A stretch of DNA of 64,000 bases, taken from assembly GCA_024752435.1 (NCBI GenBank), contig CP103021.1:1054001-1118000 (forward strand). The letters run 5' to 3'. This document shows positions 1-10,171 of the stretch, one piece after another. A program made the position numbers and the translations under genes. The first letter of the stretch is position 1; every line of letters starts with the position of its first letter. The notes under the pieces were generated by a model. The model was not told where the DNA came from, searched no databases, and saw only the letters and a program-made list of their open reading frames with translations. Source of the DNA: Allantophomopsis cytisporea. Taxonomy: Eukaryota; Ascomycota; Leotiomycetes; Phacidiales; Phacidiaceae.

Positions 1-1328
1 CGGTTCCCCCCATCACGATATATCTGTGAAGGTAGACAACGCGAGATGCGTTCTTGCAGGACCCTGTAATGATTGATCTTGACCATTCAAACTAATTGTT
101 GTCATAAAATTTCTGCCGTTCTTCACTTTTTTCCCCAATGGCTCTTGTGATTTCTGTTTTGCTTTCCTGTGAATGATTTTTTACTCGTGAAAGGAGGAGG
201 AGGAGAGTATGTATGAATTGCTATGAAAATGCGGAATTGCGGAGTCGATAGCACCCCACATTCGACAAACCAAAATGAATGCCTTCTTTTCTCGTTCAGG
301 TTGTGCTATCCATGTACATACATATGTAAAGATGTGTAATCCAGCAGTCAAGAGTAGTCACGCGAAATATGCATATTTTAGAGATCCATTCGGGGAGACT
401 GTGGGCCACAAATGATGTACATACTGCGTATCTATCTACATTGAATTATCCCGCTTTGGGAGGGGAGAGGAGGGGGGATTGACTCGCATTCGTTCCTCTG
501 TGCTTGTTTGGCTTGGGGCAGGACCATGATGAGGATAGACATCTCTATTCTCATTCTGTACGCTGTAGAAATCCCATCATCCGAAGCTCTCTCGCCTTGA
601 AGAGGTACCATGGTTGGATTGTGCTTGCCTGATGTCTTATCTGTCGATGGATGGTCTATCCGATGAGTGCCTCGGTTTGCTGGCCTTCTTTTGTTTACAT
701 TGGTGCGTACAACAGGTCCACGTAGGTAATTCCGCTGTATTCTCTCTTACCTTACTCTCAACCTCTGGACCCCACTTCCTCTCCATCTGGTGTATCACAT
801 GACGTATCCCGTCGAGCCATCACGAGCCTCAGCCGTGGGACTTGGGTGCTTAGGTACCATAGCTGAGTAGGGTAGCCTACCTTAGCTGCCCAGAGTGCAA
901 TTTTCTCTTATCGTAGAGCTAGAGCACCAACGTCTTGAGCTATGTGCCTACCTACCTACGGCAGCGTACGCTTCTCCGTGCATACGGTACGTAACTTTAC
1001 AGTCATAGAAATTGACGAGCTACGATACCCGGGATAGGCTGATAATGGAGGTCGACGGTGCTAAAGAAAAGGCGGAGTAAGTCAGAATCGGAGTCGGAGG
1101 GAGTAAGTAAGTGCCATTCCATACATCCATCCATACATCCATACATCCATACATACATACATACGTCGATGATCAATTAGAGAGAAGATGGAGAAATCAG
1201 GCCAGTTGTCGTGTCGGTGGATTTCTTTTACGTAGGAGACGGAAGGAATGCCATTCTTTCCAGACTCGACCATGGAGATTATCGTCAAGTAGTATGTATA
1301 TGCATAGGTAAATAAATAGTTGGGTACG

Positions 1329-1332
<4 letters not shown>

Positions 1333-1366
<34 letters not shown>
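1333..1366. repeat. GACA tetranucleotide microsatellite
   Basis: About 8.5 uninterrupted copies of GACA. It lies in noncoding DNA 1.3 kb upstream of ARG5,6 and is likely to vary in length between strains. Confidence 0.95.
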
Positions 1367-1998
1367 TGGTGACATACATAGTTTGGAGTGATTCACAGAC
1401 ATCTTCGATTCTTAAACCCTGCTTCGGTTCATGCACGATTGCACGCCCATCCTCATGTTTCTCTGTCTCGTCTTTTTTTCTTTTTTTTTTTTCCGTCTGC
1501 TTTTTATTGCTATCGTCGGACACTCGTTTGAATTGCTCATGCGAGAGTGAAACAAAAGAAAAGAAATAAAAGAAAAGCAAAGAATGAAAGAATGAATTAA
1601 AAACAATCGGAAGACTTGTCAAATAACACGCTTTTTTGCTTGATGTTTTTTTTTCATTCTTTTTTCTTCTTTTCTTTCTTTTCCTCCTCTTCTCCCCTTC
1701 CCTTTGCCTCATGCATGTGTGGCGTAAAAGGCAAGGAAAATTTGATCGACCTGCATATGGAGTCTTTTTTTCTTCTTCTCCTTCTTCTCTTCCTCATGTC
1801 TCTCTTCTCTCTTCTCTCTTCTCTCTTCTCTCTATGGCGGGGTTGACTTCCTCGATGCATACACTCAATCGTCTCTTTTTTTCATGTGCTGGGTGTGTGG
1901 AGTGTGTTGTTGTGTAGGGCCCCCCCGGGCTTCTGCACAGCCAATCGGCAGGCGAAGTCACGCACTGATGCAGAGAGAGTTCCCTCAGAGAAGAGACC

Positions 1999-2072
1999 TG
2001 ACTTGATTGACTTGATTGACTTGATTGACTGACCTGACTGACTGTCTGACTGACTGACTGACTGACTTGACT
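1999..2072. repeat. Compound TTGATTGAC / TGAC tandem repeat
   Basis: Three copies of a nine-base unit (ACTTGATTG) run into about ten TGAC units with minor interruptions, ending near 2072. It lies 600 bp upstream of the ARG5,6 start. TGAC is the half-site of the bZIP general-control activator (Gcn4/CPC1), but no full TGA(C/G)TCA palindrome is seen in the array. Confidence 0.9.
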
Positions 2073-2672
2073 TTTACCCACGTACGGCTAACATACCTAC
2101 CTACCTACCTACTCGTGCTAAGTATCTTAACGAGCGAGCGCCTTTGTGTGGAGTTGGGTCCTAGTCTACCTCACCAGAAAAATTTAGGCCCGCCAGACTG
2201 TAAGGTAGTAGTAAAGTATTATCAAAGCTATTGACTGTACAGTACAAGTACAACCGACAATCTGCTATGACTACACGTCCCGTCCTCTGATTGTATTCTG
2301 TGTTACTTGTTCGAAAAAGATCTCGCAATACCCTCCATAAATCCCGACTCCAGGTGTCCTCCTACTTCGTCGCTCGACCCAATTGCCTTGTTCAGGTATG
2401 TTCAAAATCACTCAATGCACCAAGAAATTCCCTCCTCTCTGTTCGAGTGTTGATCCTCTCTCTATCGCCCGATTTGTGTGTGTGCCTCTTTTGCTCAACT
2501 TTCGACTAATCACGCAAACCTCAGAAGCGGCATTTTCGATCCTCTTTAATCCCCGCAGAACATATAAGTGTCTCTCTGCTTGGTAACTCGAAATACATCC
2601 AGTGCTCGACGAGAGCTGGAGATCCCCCCCCCCTCTCCTCGCCTTTTTTCCATATAATATAATCCCGCAGCC

Positions 2673-5419
2673 ATGTTGGCCCTCCGATCCACCGCCGGTG
2701 CTGTAGCCCGCAGAGCTCGAATTTCCTCCACTCGCCTTTCGACCTCCACTGCCAGAATTCTCCCAAGAGCGTCTGCCAGCGTTGCTCTCACTCCCAACCG
2801 AGATTACTCAGCGGCAGCAGTCGACAACTTCTCTACACGATCCACCGTTATTCAGCTCCTCAGCAACATTGGCTCCAAGCGGGAAGTACAGCAGTACCTC
2901 TCCCACTTCAGCTCCGTTTCTTCCCAACAATTCGCCGTCATTAAGGTCGGTGGAGCGATTATCACCGAGCATCTCGAGTCCCTCACTTCTGCCCTCGCTT
3001 TCCTTAACCATGTTGGACTCTTCCCAGTCGTTGTCCACGGAGCGGGACCACAATTGAACAAGCTTTTGGAAGATGCGGGCGTCGAGCCCCAATTCGAGGA
3101 GGGTATCCGTGTCACCGATGGCAAGACTTTGTCCGTTGCAAGAAAGCTCTTCTTGGAGGAGAACTTGAAGCTCGTTGAGAAGCTTGAGGAGATGGGAGTC
3201 CGCGCACGCCCAATCACTTCTGGTGTTTTCGGCGCCGACTACCTCGATAAAGAGAAATACAACTTGGTTGGCAAGATCAACAAGGTCAACAAGGACCCAA
3301 TTGAGGCTGCTATCAATGCTGGATGCTTGCCGATTTTGACTTCTATGGCTGAGACGCCAGAGGGTCAGGTTTTGAACGTCAACGCTGATGTTGCTGCTGG
3401 AGAGCTCGCCCGCTCCCTTCAGCCATTGAAGATTGTTTACTTGTCCGAGAAGGGTGGACTCTTCAATGCAGACACAAACGAGAAGATCTCAGCCATTAAC
3501 TTGGATGAGGAGTACGACTACCTTATGTCACAATGGTGGTGCAGATATGGCACACGTCTGAAGATCAAGGAGGTCAAGAGTCTCCTCGATGGTCTTCCAA
3601 GAACTTCCAGTGTTGCTATCATCCACCCAGCTGATTTACAGAAGGAATTGTTCACCGACACTGGTGCTGGAACCTTAATTAGACGCGGTAACAAGTTGGC
3701 TACTGCAACCTCTCTGTCCCAATTCGAGAACCTCGATAAGCTCAAGGATGTTTTGGTTAGAGACCGTGAGGGTCTGGATGCCAGAGCAACCGTTGACAGA
3801 TATGTTGATGGACTCCAATCACGAGACTTCAAGGCTTACTTCGATGAGCCAATGGATGCTCTTGCCATTGTCCTTCCTCCATCCTCTACTACCTCCCTCG
3901 CAAACCTTGCTACTTTCACTATTACTAAGTCTGGATGGTTGACCAACGTTGCGGACAACGTTTTTGCTGCTATCAAGAAGGACAACCCAAAGCTCGTCTG
4001 GACTGTTAAGGAGGATGACGAAAATCTCACTTGGTTCTTTGACAAGGCTGAGGGTAGCTTGTCCAAGGACGGTGAGGTCATGTTTTGGTACGGTATTGAG
4101 AGCGGTGATGAGGTCAAGCAGCTCATGACTGAGTTCTCCAAGCACGGCCGCTCCATGCTTGGTGACGCCAATCTTGAGGCACGCCTTCACCGTGCAGCCA
4201 GAGCTGCTAGCGGTATGAGCGCATCTATTGCCCGTAATGCCACCCAGCAACAGCAAGCACGGGCTTTCTCTACCAACTCTCGCAGACCACGCGTTCAGGC
4301 TTCTCGACCAGTCGCATCTCCTCGCGGCTATGCTACCACCACCAACCCCAACCCACCTTTTGGATCCAAGAACTCCTCCAACACTCAGCCAGCAAGAGTT
4401 GCTCTTATCGGTGCCAGAGGATACACTGGACAGAACTTGATCAGTCTTCTTAACTCTCACCCAAACATGGATCTTCGTCATGTCTCCTCCCGTGAGCTTG
4501 CAGGCCAGAAGCTTAAGGGCTACGAGAAGCGCGATATCACCTACGAGAACCTTTCCGCTGAGGATGTTCGTCGCATGGAGGAAGCTGGTGAGATCGACTG
4601 CTGGGTTATGGCTCTTCCAAACGGTGTCTGCAAGCCATTTGTTGATGCCATTGAGGAAGGCAAGGGAAAGAACAACAGCGTCATTGTCGATCTTTCTGCC
4701 GACTACCGCTTTGACAACAAGTGGACCTACGGTCTCCCTGAGCTCGTAAACCGCTCCGACATTGCTAGAGCTACGCGCATTTCCAACCCAGGATGCTACG
4801 CAACCGCCGCCCAGCTTGGTATCGCTCCTCTCGTCCCATTCCTCTCCTCCCCACCGACCGTCTTCGGTGTATCCGGTTACTCCGGCGCCGGAACCAAGCC
4901 CTCCCCAAAGAACAACGTCGATAACCTCCGAGACAACCTTATCCCCTACTCCCTCACAGACCACATCCACGAGCGCGAAATCTCCACCCAGCTCGGCTCA
5001 GAGGTTGCTTTCATTCCCCACGTCGCCTCCTGGTTCCAGGGTATCTCTCACACTATCTCTATCCCTCTTAAGCAGACTATGACATCCAGAGACATTCGCC
5101 AGCTCTACCAGGAGCGTTATGCGGGTGAGAAGCTCGTTAAGATTACTGGCGAGGCACCTTCTGTTAAGGATATTTCTGGCAAGCATGGTGTTGCTATTGG
5201 TGGATTCGTAAGTTCCTCCCCCTCAGTCATGTATTCAAAACAGGCATATTTTATAAGAATGAGTACTAATTTTGTTTTCAGGGTGTACACAGCAGTGGAA
5301 AGAGAGTGGTTGTCTGTGCGACCATCGATAACCTTCTCAAGGGTGCAGCTACGCAATGTCTGCAAAACATGAACTTGTCTCTGGGCTTCGCTGAGTACGA
5401 GGGCATTCCTCTTGATTAA
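2673..5419 (+). CDS. ARG5,6: Bifunctional acetylglutamate kinase / N-acetyl-gamma-glutamyl-phosphate reductase
   Basis: Two exons, 2673-5207 and 5282-5419, with a 74-nt phase-0 intron (GTAAGT donor, CTAAT branch-like site near 5266, TTTTCAG acceptor), give 890 aa. Without splicing the reductase C-terminus is lost. The product catalyzes steps 2 and 3 of arginine synthesis in the mitochondrion. Visible parts: an Arg/Ser-rich presequence (about 1-45); the amino-acid kinase domain (about 85-345, IKVGGA at 90-95, VVVHGAGPQLNKLL); a DUF619/NAT-like regulatory domain (about 360-520); a second Arg/Ser-rich linker (about 525-570) resembling an internal processing signal; and the reductase with its NAD(P) motif LIGARGYTGQNL (from about 578) and catalytic Cys708 in SNPGCYAT. 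In yeast and Neurospora the precursor is cleaved into two enzymes after import. The length is normal for the family. The start follows CCGCAGCC and gives a good targeting peptide. Confidence 0.97.
5208..5281 (+). other. Spliceosomal intron of ARG5,6
   Basis: GTAAGT donor, TACTAAT near 5263-5269 and TTTTCAG acceptor. Removing it restores the conserved GGFGVHSSGK segment of the reductase and an ending in GIPLD. Confidence 0.95.
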
Positions 5420-7275
5420 ATCCCGATATAATTTTCCTTTGTTTTGTTTAAGGTTGTGGGTCGAAGAAGGAAGGACGGAAGGAAGGAGGGGAAAATTTCA
5501 CGGGGTTGTTTGTATATATGGTCTATGTAACCTTAGAACGAAGTACTCTTTCGCAAGTTTATGAATTGCAGAGGGGGGTTTTCTCTTGGTTTGTTCGTGT
5601 TTTGTGAAAGGGCTTACGATGTAATGTGCATATTGGCCCGTCAATAGCACAAAGAAAAGTGATCTGTCCATAAATTTTGTAGGCAGGTGAACAGTGCATA
5701 TAATCAACCCAACTATCTCCTGAATCGATAACTCAAAATCGAATCTCATCATAGACTTACTGTAAGGTACAATATCTCCACCCCACCGCATCCCACCGCA
5801 TCCCGTCCAACCCATCCACCACTACAATCCTCATCCTCCATCCTCCTAAAAATGACACAATCCCCAACAACACAACCCATCCTCCATCCTCCAACCTCCA
5901 ACCTCCCTCCCTCCACATCATACGTATCGGGCCTACAAAACCCACTCCCACTCCCATTCCCACTCCCACTCCAACCTCGCCCCAAATCCTCGTGTCGACT
6001 CCCCCGCCCCCTCCCCCTCGCTAAGCAGGAAATTTTCCATCTGATAAGAATCTTCCCTGCAGCGGGGCCGTGCCTGGCCGTGCTTGGTCGTGTCAGCGCC
6101 GTGACAGGGGTATGTACCGTATGTAGTACATATGTTGGTGTCCGCCAAGATTAATTATCTGATCGTGATGGTGGGGCTTGGATGGGCTATGTACGAGCTA
6201 CGAGGAGCGATGCTGATGTACACGGAGATGGAGGTGGAGATGGACATGGAGACGTGCGACTTTGCTGCTCCGGTTTGGTTTTGTGAGCCCTTGTCCTTGG
6301 GATTGGGATTGGGAGTGGGATTGGGAGTGGAATGGTATGGGCCGTGAGCTGGTTTTGGGAATACGGAGATGCCTTGGAGATGATTTTTGGGGCGGTGGGG
6401 AGCGATGGGGACTTTTGGTTTGGTGTGTGCTCGGGAGTCTGCTCGTCTGCTCTTCTGCTCGTCTGCTTGGAGGGTTGGTTTTGTTGGTTGTTATTGGGTT
6501 TCGGGGCCGAGATGGAGATTGCTCCGAGGGAGGTTTGGGATGTTGAGACTTGGGAATGGGAATGGGATTCGAGATCGAGATGAAGTTGGGGATTTCTTGC
6601 TTGGCTATGTGTTTGTATGATACCCAACTTCGTGGTTTCCTGGCATTCTTGGATTCATGTCTATGGGCTTGTTAGATGAAGCGTTCCCATCTGCGGTGTA
6701 TGATTAAATCGTTTATGTTCAATATAATTCTCTCGATGTTCCTGAAGACGTTGATATCGGCTCGTGAGGAGTTGCTCGTCTCATGATTTTTTGCTATGAT
6801 GGTGCCATATTCTATGAATGTATTGGAGAGAGTAATGGAACATGTCTTGAATTATCCTTTGATCGCCAGCACAGACTGCCGACAAATCCGTAGATGTCTT
6901 CAGATCATACTTCTATCTCGTAAGTATTGACCATAGTGTACTGACAGTATCCATCATCAACACAAAATCACTCACCGACCTCAATGACAGAAATAACCAC
7001 CCAGGGAACGCGATCTACTCATTTTGTCGACTTTGAGTAGTGCACAGAACTGCTGACTGACAGACATGACTGTTTCTCTACCATGTCACACCATCACACC
7101 TGCATAAATGCAGGCATGATTCTCCGTCCTGCATGAAGTATCCTTGACACCACGTGCCACACATGATTCTCAGATCTCATGCAGAATTCCTGTAGGTACT
7201 CCACCATCTTTTTATTTCTACTTCTAACAACTCTTCTTTTTATTATTGAATATGCAAACTCATCACATGACAATT
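5420..7275. other. Intergenic, low-complexity 3' flank of ARG5,6
   Basis: No supported gene. 5760-6020 is C/A-rich (CCACTCCCATTCC-type repeats at 5941-5972). 6230-6570 is strongly G/T-rich (GGGATTGGGAGTGG at about 6299-6334). The two are complementary low-complexity blocks. Frames up to 146 codons on the minus strand in 6187-6627 are products of this repeat composition. 6600-7275 is ordinary AT-rich DNA. Confidence 0.7.
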
Positions 7276-7348
7276 GGCCGGGTAGCTCAGTTGGTAGAGC
7301 GTCTGCCTAACACGCAGAAGGTCGCGGGTTCAAGCCCCGTCTCGACTA
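7276..7348 (+). tRNA. tRNA-Val (anticodon AAC)
   Basis: A 73-nt cloverleaf without an intron. Acceptor arms are 7276-7282 and 7341-7347; U8-A9 is followed by D-arm GCTC/GAGC. The anticodon stem TCTGC/GCAGA encloses loop CTAACAC with anticodon AAC. The T-arm is GCGGG-TTCAAGC-CCCGT and the discriminator is A7348. The B-box GGTTCAAGCCC is intact. Oddity: the acceptor stem has a C3-A70 mismatch plus G-U pairs at 1-72 and 6-67, which weakens it. Confidence 0.93.
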
Positions 7349-7691
7349 CTATCATTTTGCACTTTTGTTGGTGAACATTGGTAGAATTTTTGGTTCGGTT
7401 GTGGGTGGAAATGCACGGGCCTAGGTCGTGTCGGATTCTAAGAATATTTTGGTCACTGATCGGGAAGAGGGGAACGAACGAGTCAGGAAGAGAGCAAATA
7501 TTTGATAGAGAAGAGGAAAATTCAACTGTCTATCCAATTGTCTGAAATGAAGTAAAAAAGGACTCGGAAAACGAGAAAGAATAGGAGTTCTAGAACACTG
7601 CAGAGAGACGTGTGTAACTTTTATCTTCTAAATAGTGTACTCAACCCCCAGCAAAAGTTCAGCTCAGAACGGCAAAAACTTCAAAAGTAAA
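7349..7691. other. Spacer between the two tRNA genes
   Basis: Short AT-rich spacer with no gene seen. The two tRNA genes point toward each other (Val on +, Glu on -). Confidence 0.7.
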
Positions 7692-7786
7692 CTCCGAATC
7701 GGGGAATCGAACCCCGCGCTCCCGCGATCAGAGGACATAGAAATGTCGAATGAGAGGCGGAAATGTTACCGATACACCAATTCGGA
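7692..7786 (-). tRNA. tRNA-Glu (anticodon CTC) with a 24-nt intron
   Basis: On the minus strand the acceptor TCCGAAT pairs perfectly with ATTCGGA and the discriminator is G. The T-arm is CGGGG-TTCGATT-CCCCG. The anticodon stem TCCGC/GCGGG encloses C-T-CTC-A. The loop is interrupted one base 3' of the anticodon by 24 nt (plus-strand 7727-7750), the standard place for nuclear tRNA introns. Mature length would be 71 nt. Confidence 0.93.
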
Positions 7787-8453
7787 TTTGTTGCAGACAC
7801 GTCACGTATATGAAAATATGAGGATGTATGGTAGCGGGGCTGTTGCAGAATTTTGCCTCAGTAGATGGGTCTTGGTGGGGAAAGTAAACTAGGTCAGACT
7901 AGTGAGTTGTGGTGGCTACGACTTTGCCGACAGGGTTGGAGAAGCATGACAAAGTGTCTAGTCTATCAGACTTGTAAATTTTATTAGCTTTCATAGTTTT
8001 TATAACGTGCTTTTATTTGCATTAGATTTGGCATGCCTTCTGTGGTGTTTGTGAAGGTGGAATGAGATCTACAAGCAAAGTTGTTGCTGAGTATGCTGAT
8101 ACTTGAAAGCACCGTAATCTAAGAGATCATGTCTTGCGTTCTCAGGGACAAGAATTATGACAACAGTGTGTTTAAAACAAATCTTCGTATCCGATTGTTG
8201 TATAACTACAAATCAAATCAACGACAGCTATGCTCAAGAAGTCTTCTAGCATAAACATCAATGAACTCTCCTTGCCATATGCGACTTCAAGTGACGTCTG
8301 CACGTCCGGATTCCATTGACTGCTACTTAGTGTGCCGGTGGTAGAGACCTTTTTGATGACCAAATGCCAATCAGCTTTCCGCAACTTCATAAATACTGGA
8401 AGGCGAAACATCATATAAATGACATCCTCTAGAATTACAGTAAGTCTGCCGAC
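7787..8453. other. Intergenic; possible decayed 3' part of the adenylation gene
   Basis: No intact gene. On the minus strand an open frame at 8172-8414 lies just downstream of the adenylation ORF stop. It ends in a DLICSYTTIGYEDLF-like stretch that weakly recalls the start of a thiolation domain (D-D/E-L-F before the missing GxDS). It could be the relic of a carrier domain, but the similarity is too weak to call. Confidence 0.4.
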
Positions 8454-10171
8454 TCAAACATACAAAGCATCAAACTCATCCTTATACAATTTCAACGTCT
8501 TCCCTCTGCTCCTACTCCCCTTAACACTAAGGGGCACAGACTTCTCCTTTTTTGAGAAGATGACAAACTCCTTGCTCAGCTGCCCATAATGAGGCACATT
8601 AGCATTGCTCTCCAAAACCGATGGCCATATCATCGTCAATAACTGCTCTCTATCAAGACCAGCAACATCCTCGGTTGTTTCAATAAGCGCACTAACCCTC
8701 GGCCTCTGATATGCATCAATAGTAACACTCTTGACATGCCTATTTTTCTCGATGATGCGCTCCAAGTTCTGCGGCAGAACATTATACCCGCTACTCAGTA
8801 GCATAACATCATCAGTACGGCCCTCATGGCGCCAGTAGTGTTCTCTGGAGGGATGCTTAGAGAATAGATCATTGGTGTGATACTCTTTGAGATCCGGGAA
8901 GGTGTGAAAGATGCCCTGCCAGGGCCTGAGCTTGGGATCGTGCACGATGACCGGCTCGAAGAGGTTGTCGCTGTGCTTGCGCCACTCGAAACCATTGTAC
9001 GTTGGGTTGAAGAGCAGGTACTCCCAGTGAACATCGTCGTGTCTCATGTGAGTGACAAATCCTCCCGCTTCGCTTGTGCCTATACTAGTCACCAAAAGGG
9101 TCACCTTGGCGACCTTGTCGCCGATATCTCGTCTGAGAGGCGCTGTTGATAATTAGTCATGCAATCTTCTTCCAGAGGAGCAGTACTTACCGCCGGCATA
9201 CAGGACGTAGGTCATACTCTTAAACAATTCGAGAGAGTGTGGATAGTTGAGCACCATATCTTCCAGCAAAGAAGGGACGGTATTGAAAGCCTGTACATTG
9301 CCGTGCTCCATCATTTCCAGCGTACCCTCCGTAGTAATCGGCCACGACCTCGCTGGATCTCGCAGCACCACGGTCTCATAGAAGATGCTTTGTGTGAGAG
9401 CGACTATCATTCCAACAACGTGGAACGGTGGAACACCCCAAAGATGTCTGTCATTCTTGCGCCACCGAGTGATAGCGGGAGGACGCCCGTCAAGAGGCTC
9501 GACAAGGCCAAACGCATCACTCGTTGAAAAGTACCCGTGAGTTATTTTGAACGTTTTAGGCAAGCCCGTGCTGCCACTTGTTTGGAAGGCTGCCACGGGG
9601 TCGTTAACGGCTTCTTGAAAGGTCCTGGGAAACGGATAGAGCTCAACGGACGTTGGGTCGAGGACCTCATCTAAGTCAAGAGCAGTTACTACTGTCAAGC
9701 CGCTCTTAGTATTGAAGATTGGATCCAGAGTATCCTTGTATTCGCTTGCTAAAATAACTCTTGTGCACTTGCAATGCGCTAGGCTTCTAAGGAGATTCTC
9801 AGATCCAGCAGACGGATTAAATGAGACCGCCTGGATCGTTAGCAATATTCGTTAAATGTTCAATAGAGACTCACAACATGTCGAGTTTTCATGATGGCAA
9901 GGAACATGACGAAAGTACGATGGTCACCTGGACCGAAGTAACTGATGGATTCAAAGGAGTCGCTGGGTCCAAATTGTTTCTCAATCCATGTTGCACAGCG
10001 ATTGATAGCGTTGGCGAAGACAGCATAACTGATATCCTTCCAGCCTCTCGACAGATTCTTAGAATCCCTAGGCATAGAACCCCATGGTTTCTCGGGCTCT
10101 TTCTTGGCGATATCGTCAATTAGACTGGGCATGAGGCGACTTCCCCGGCTATCTGCGGCAACAAAACCCAT
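8454..10171 (-). CDS. NRPS-like stand-alone adenylation (AMP-binding) protein, probably truncated
   Basis: Exons (minus) 10171-9875, 9830-9191 and 9142-8454, with introns of 44 and 48 nt (GTGAGT and GTAAGT donors), give 541 aa. An in-frame TAA just upstream fixes the start. The ANL-superfamily fold is visible throughout: A3 TSGSTGLPK (183-191), A5-like GTSEAG, A7-like GRTDDVMLLSSGYNVLP, and the C-terminal A10-like segment RGKTLKLYKDEFDALY with candidate catalytic Lys527. Such domains activate an aryl or amino acid as its adenylate. In fungal NRPS-like reductases this is followed by a carrier domain and a Rossmann-type reductase. Here a stop comes directly after A10 and neither domain is found downstream. 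The absence is seen; calling the gene truncated or dying is inference, since an acyl/aryl-CoA-ligase-like role remains possible. No biosynthetic partners lie nearby. Confidence 0.85.

Larger units (their letters stand above)
1..2672. other. Intergenic region and 5' flank of ARG5,6
   Basis: No convincing gene. Reading frames here are short and low in complexity. The stretch is packed with simple repeats and pyrimidine tracts: CATACATC-type repeats near 1120-1164, a GACA array at 1333-1366, poly-T/CT runs from 1470 to 1830, a seven-base TCTCTTC array near 1797-1833, TTGATTGAC/TGAC arrays at 1999-2072 and CTAC repeats at 2096-2112. The last 400 bp are C/T-rich, as in fungal leaders. A splice-donor-like GTATGT at 2396 and an acceptor-like CAG at 2668-2670 could bound a leader intron. 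A TGACTC (core of the Gcn4/CPC1 site) sits at 480-485, probably too far away to matter. Confidence 0.7.

Noticed and set aside
3819..4970. 383-codon minus-strand frame
   Set aside because: Antisense shadow of the well-supported ARG5,6 coding sequence.
6187..6627. 146-codon minus-strand frame rich in Pro/Ser/His
   Set aside because: Produced by G/T-rich simple repeats on the other strand; no recognizable fold.
8429..8459. 31-nt mini-intron joining the adenylation frame to the downstream frame
   Set aside because: Too short for fungal introns and has a poor donor (GTTTGA).
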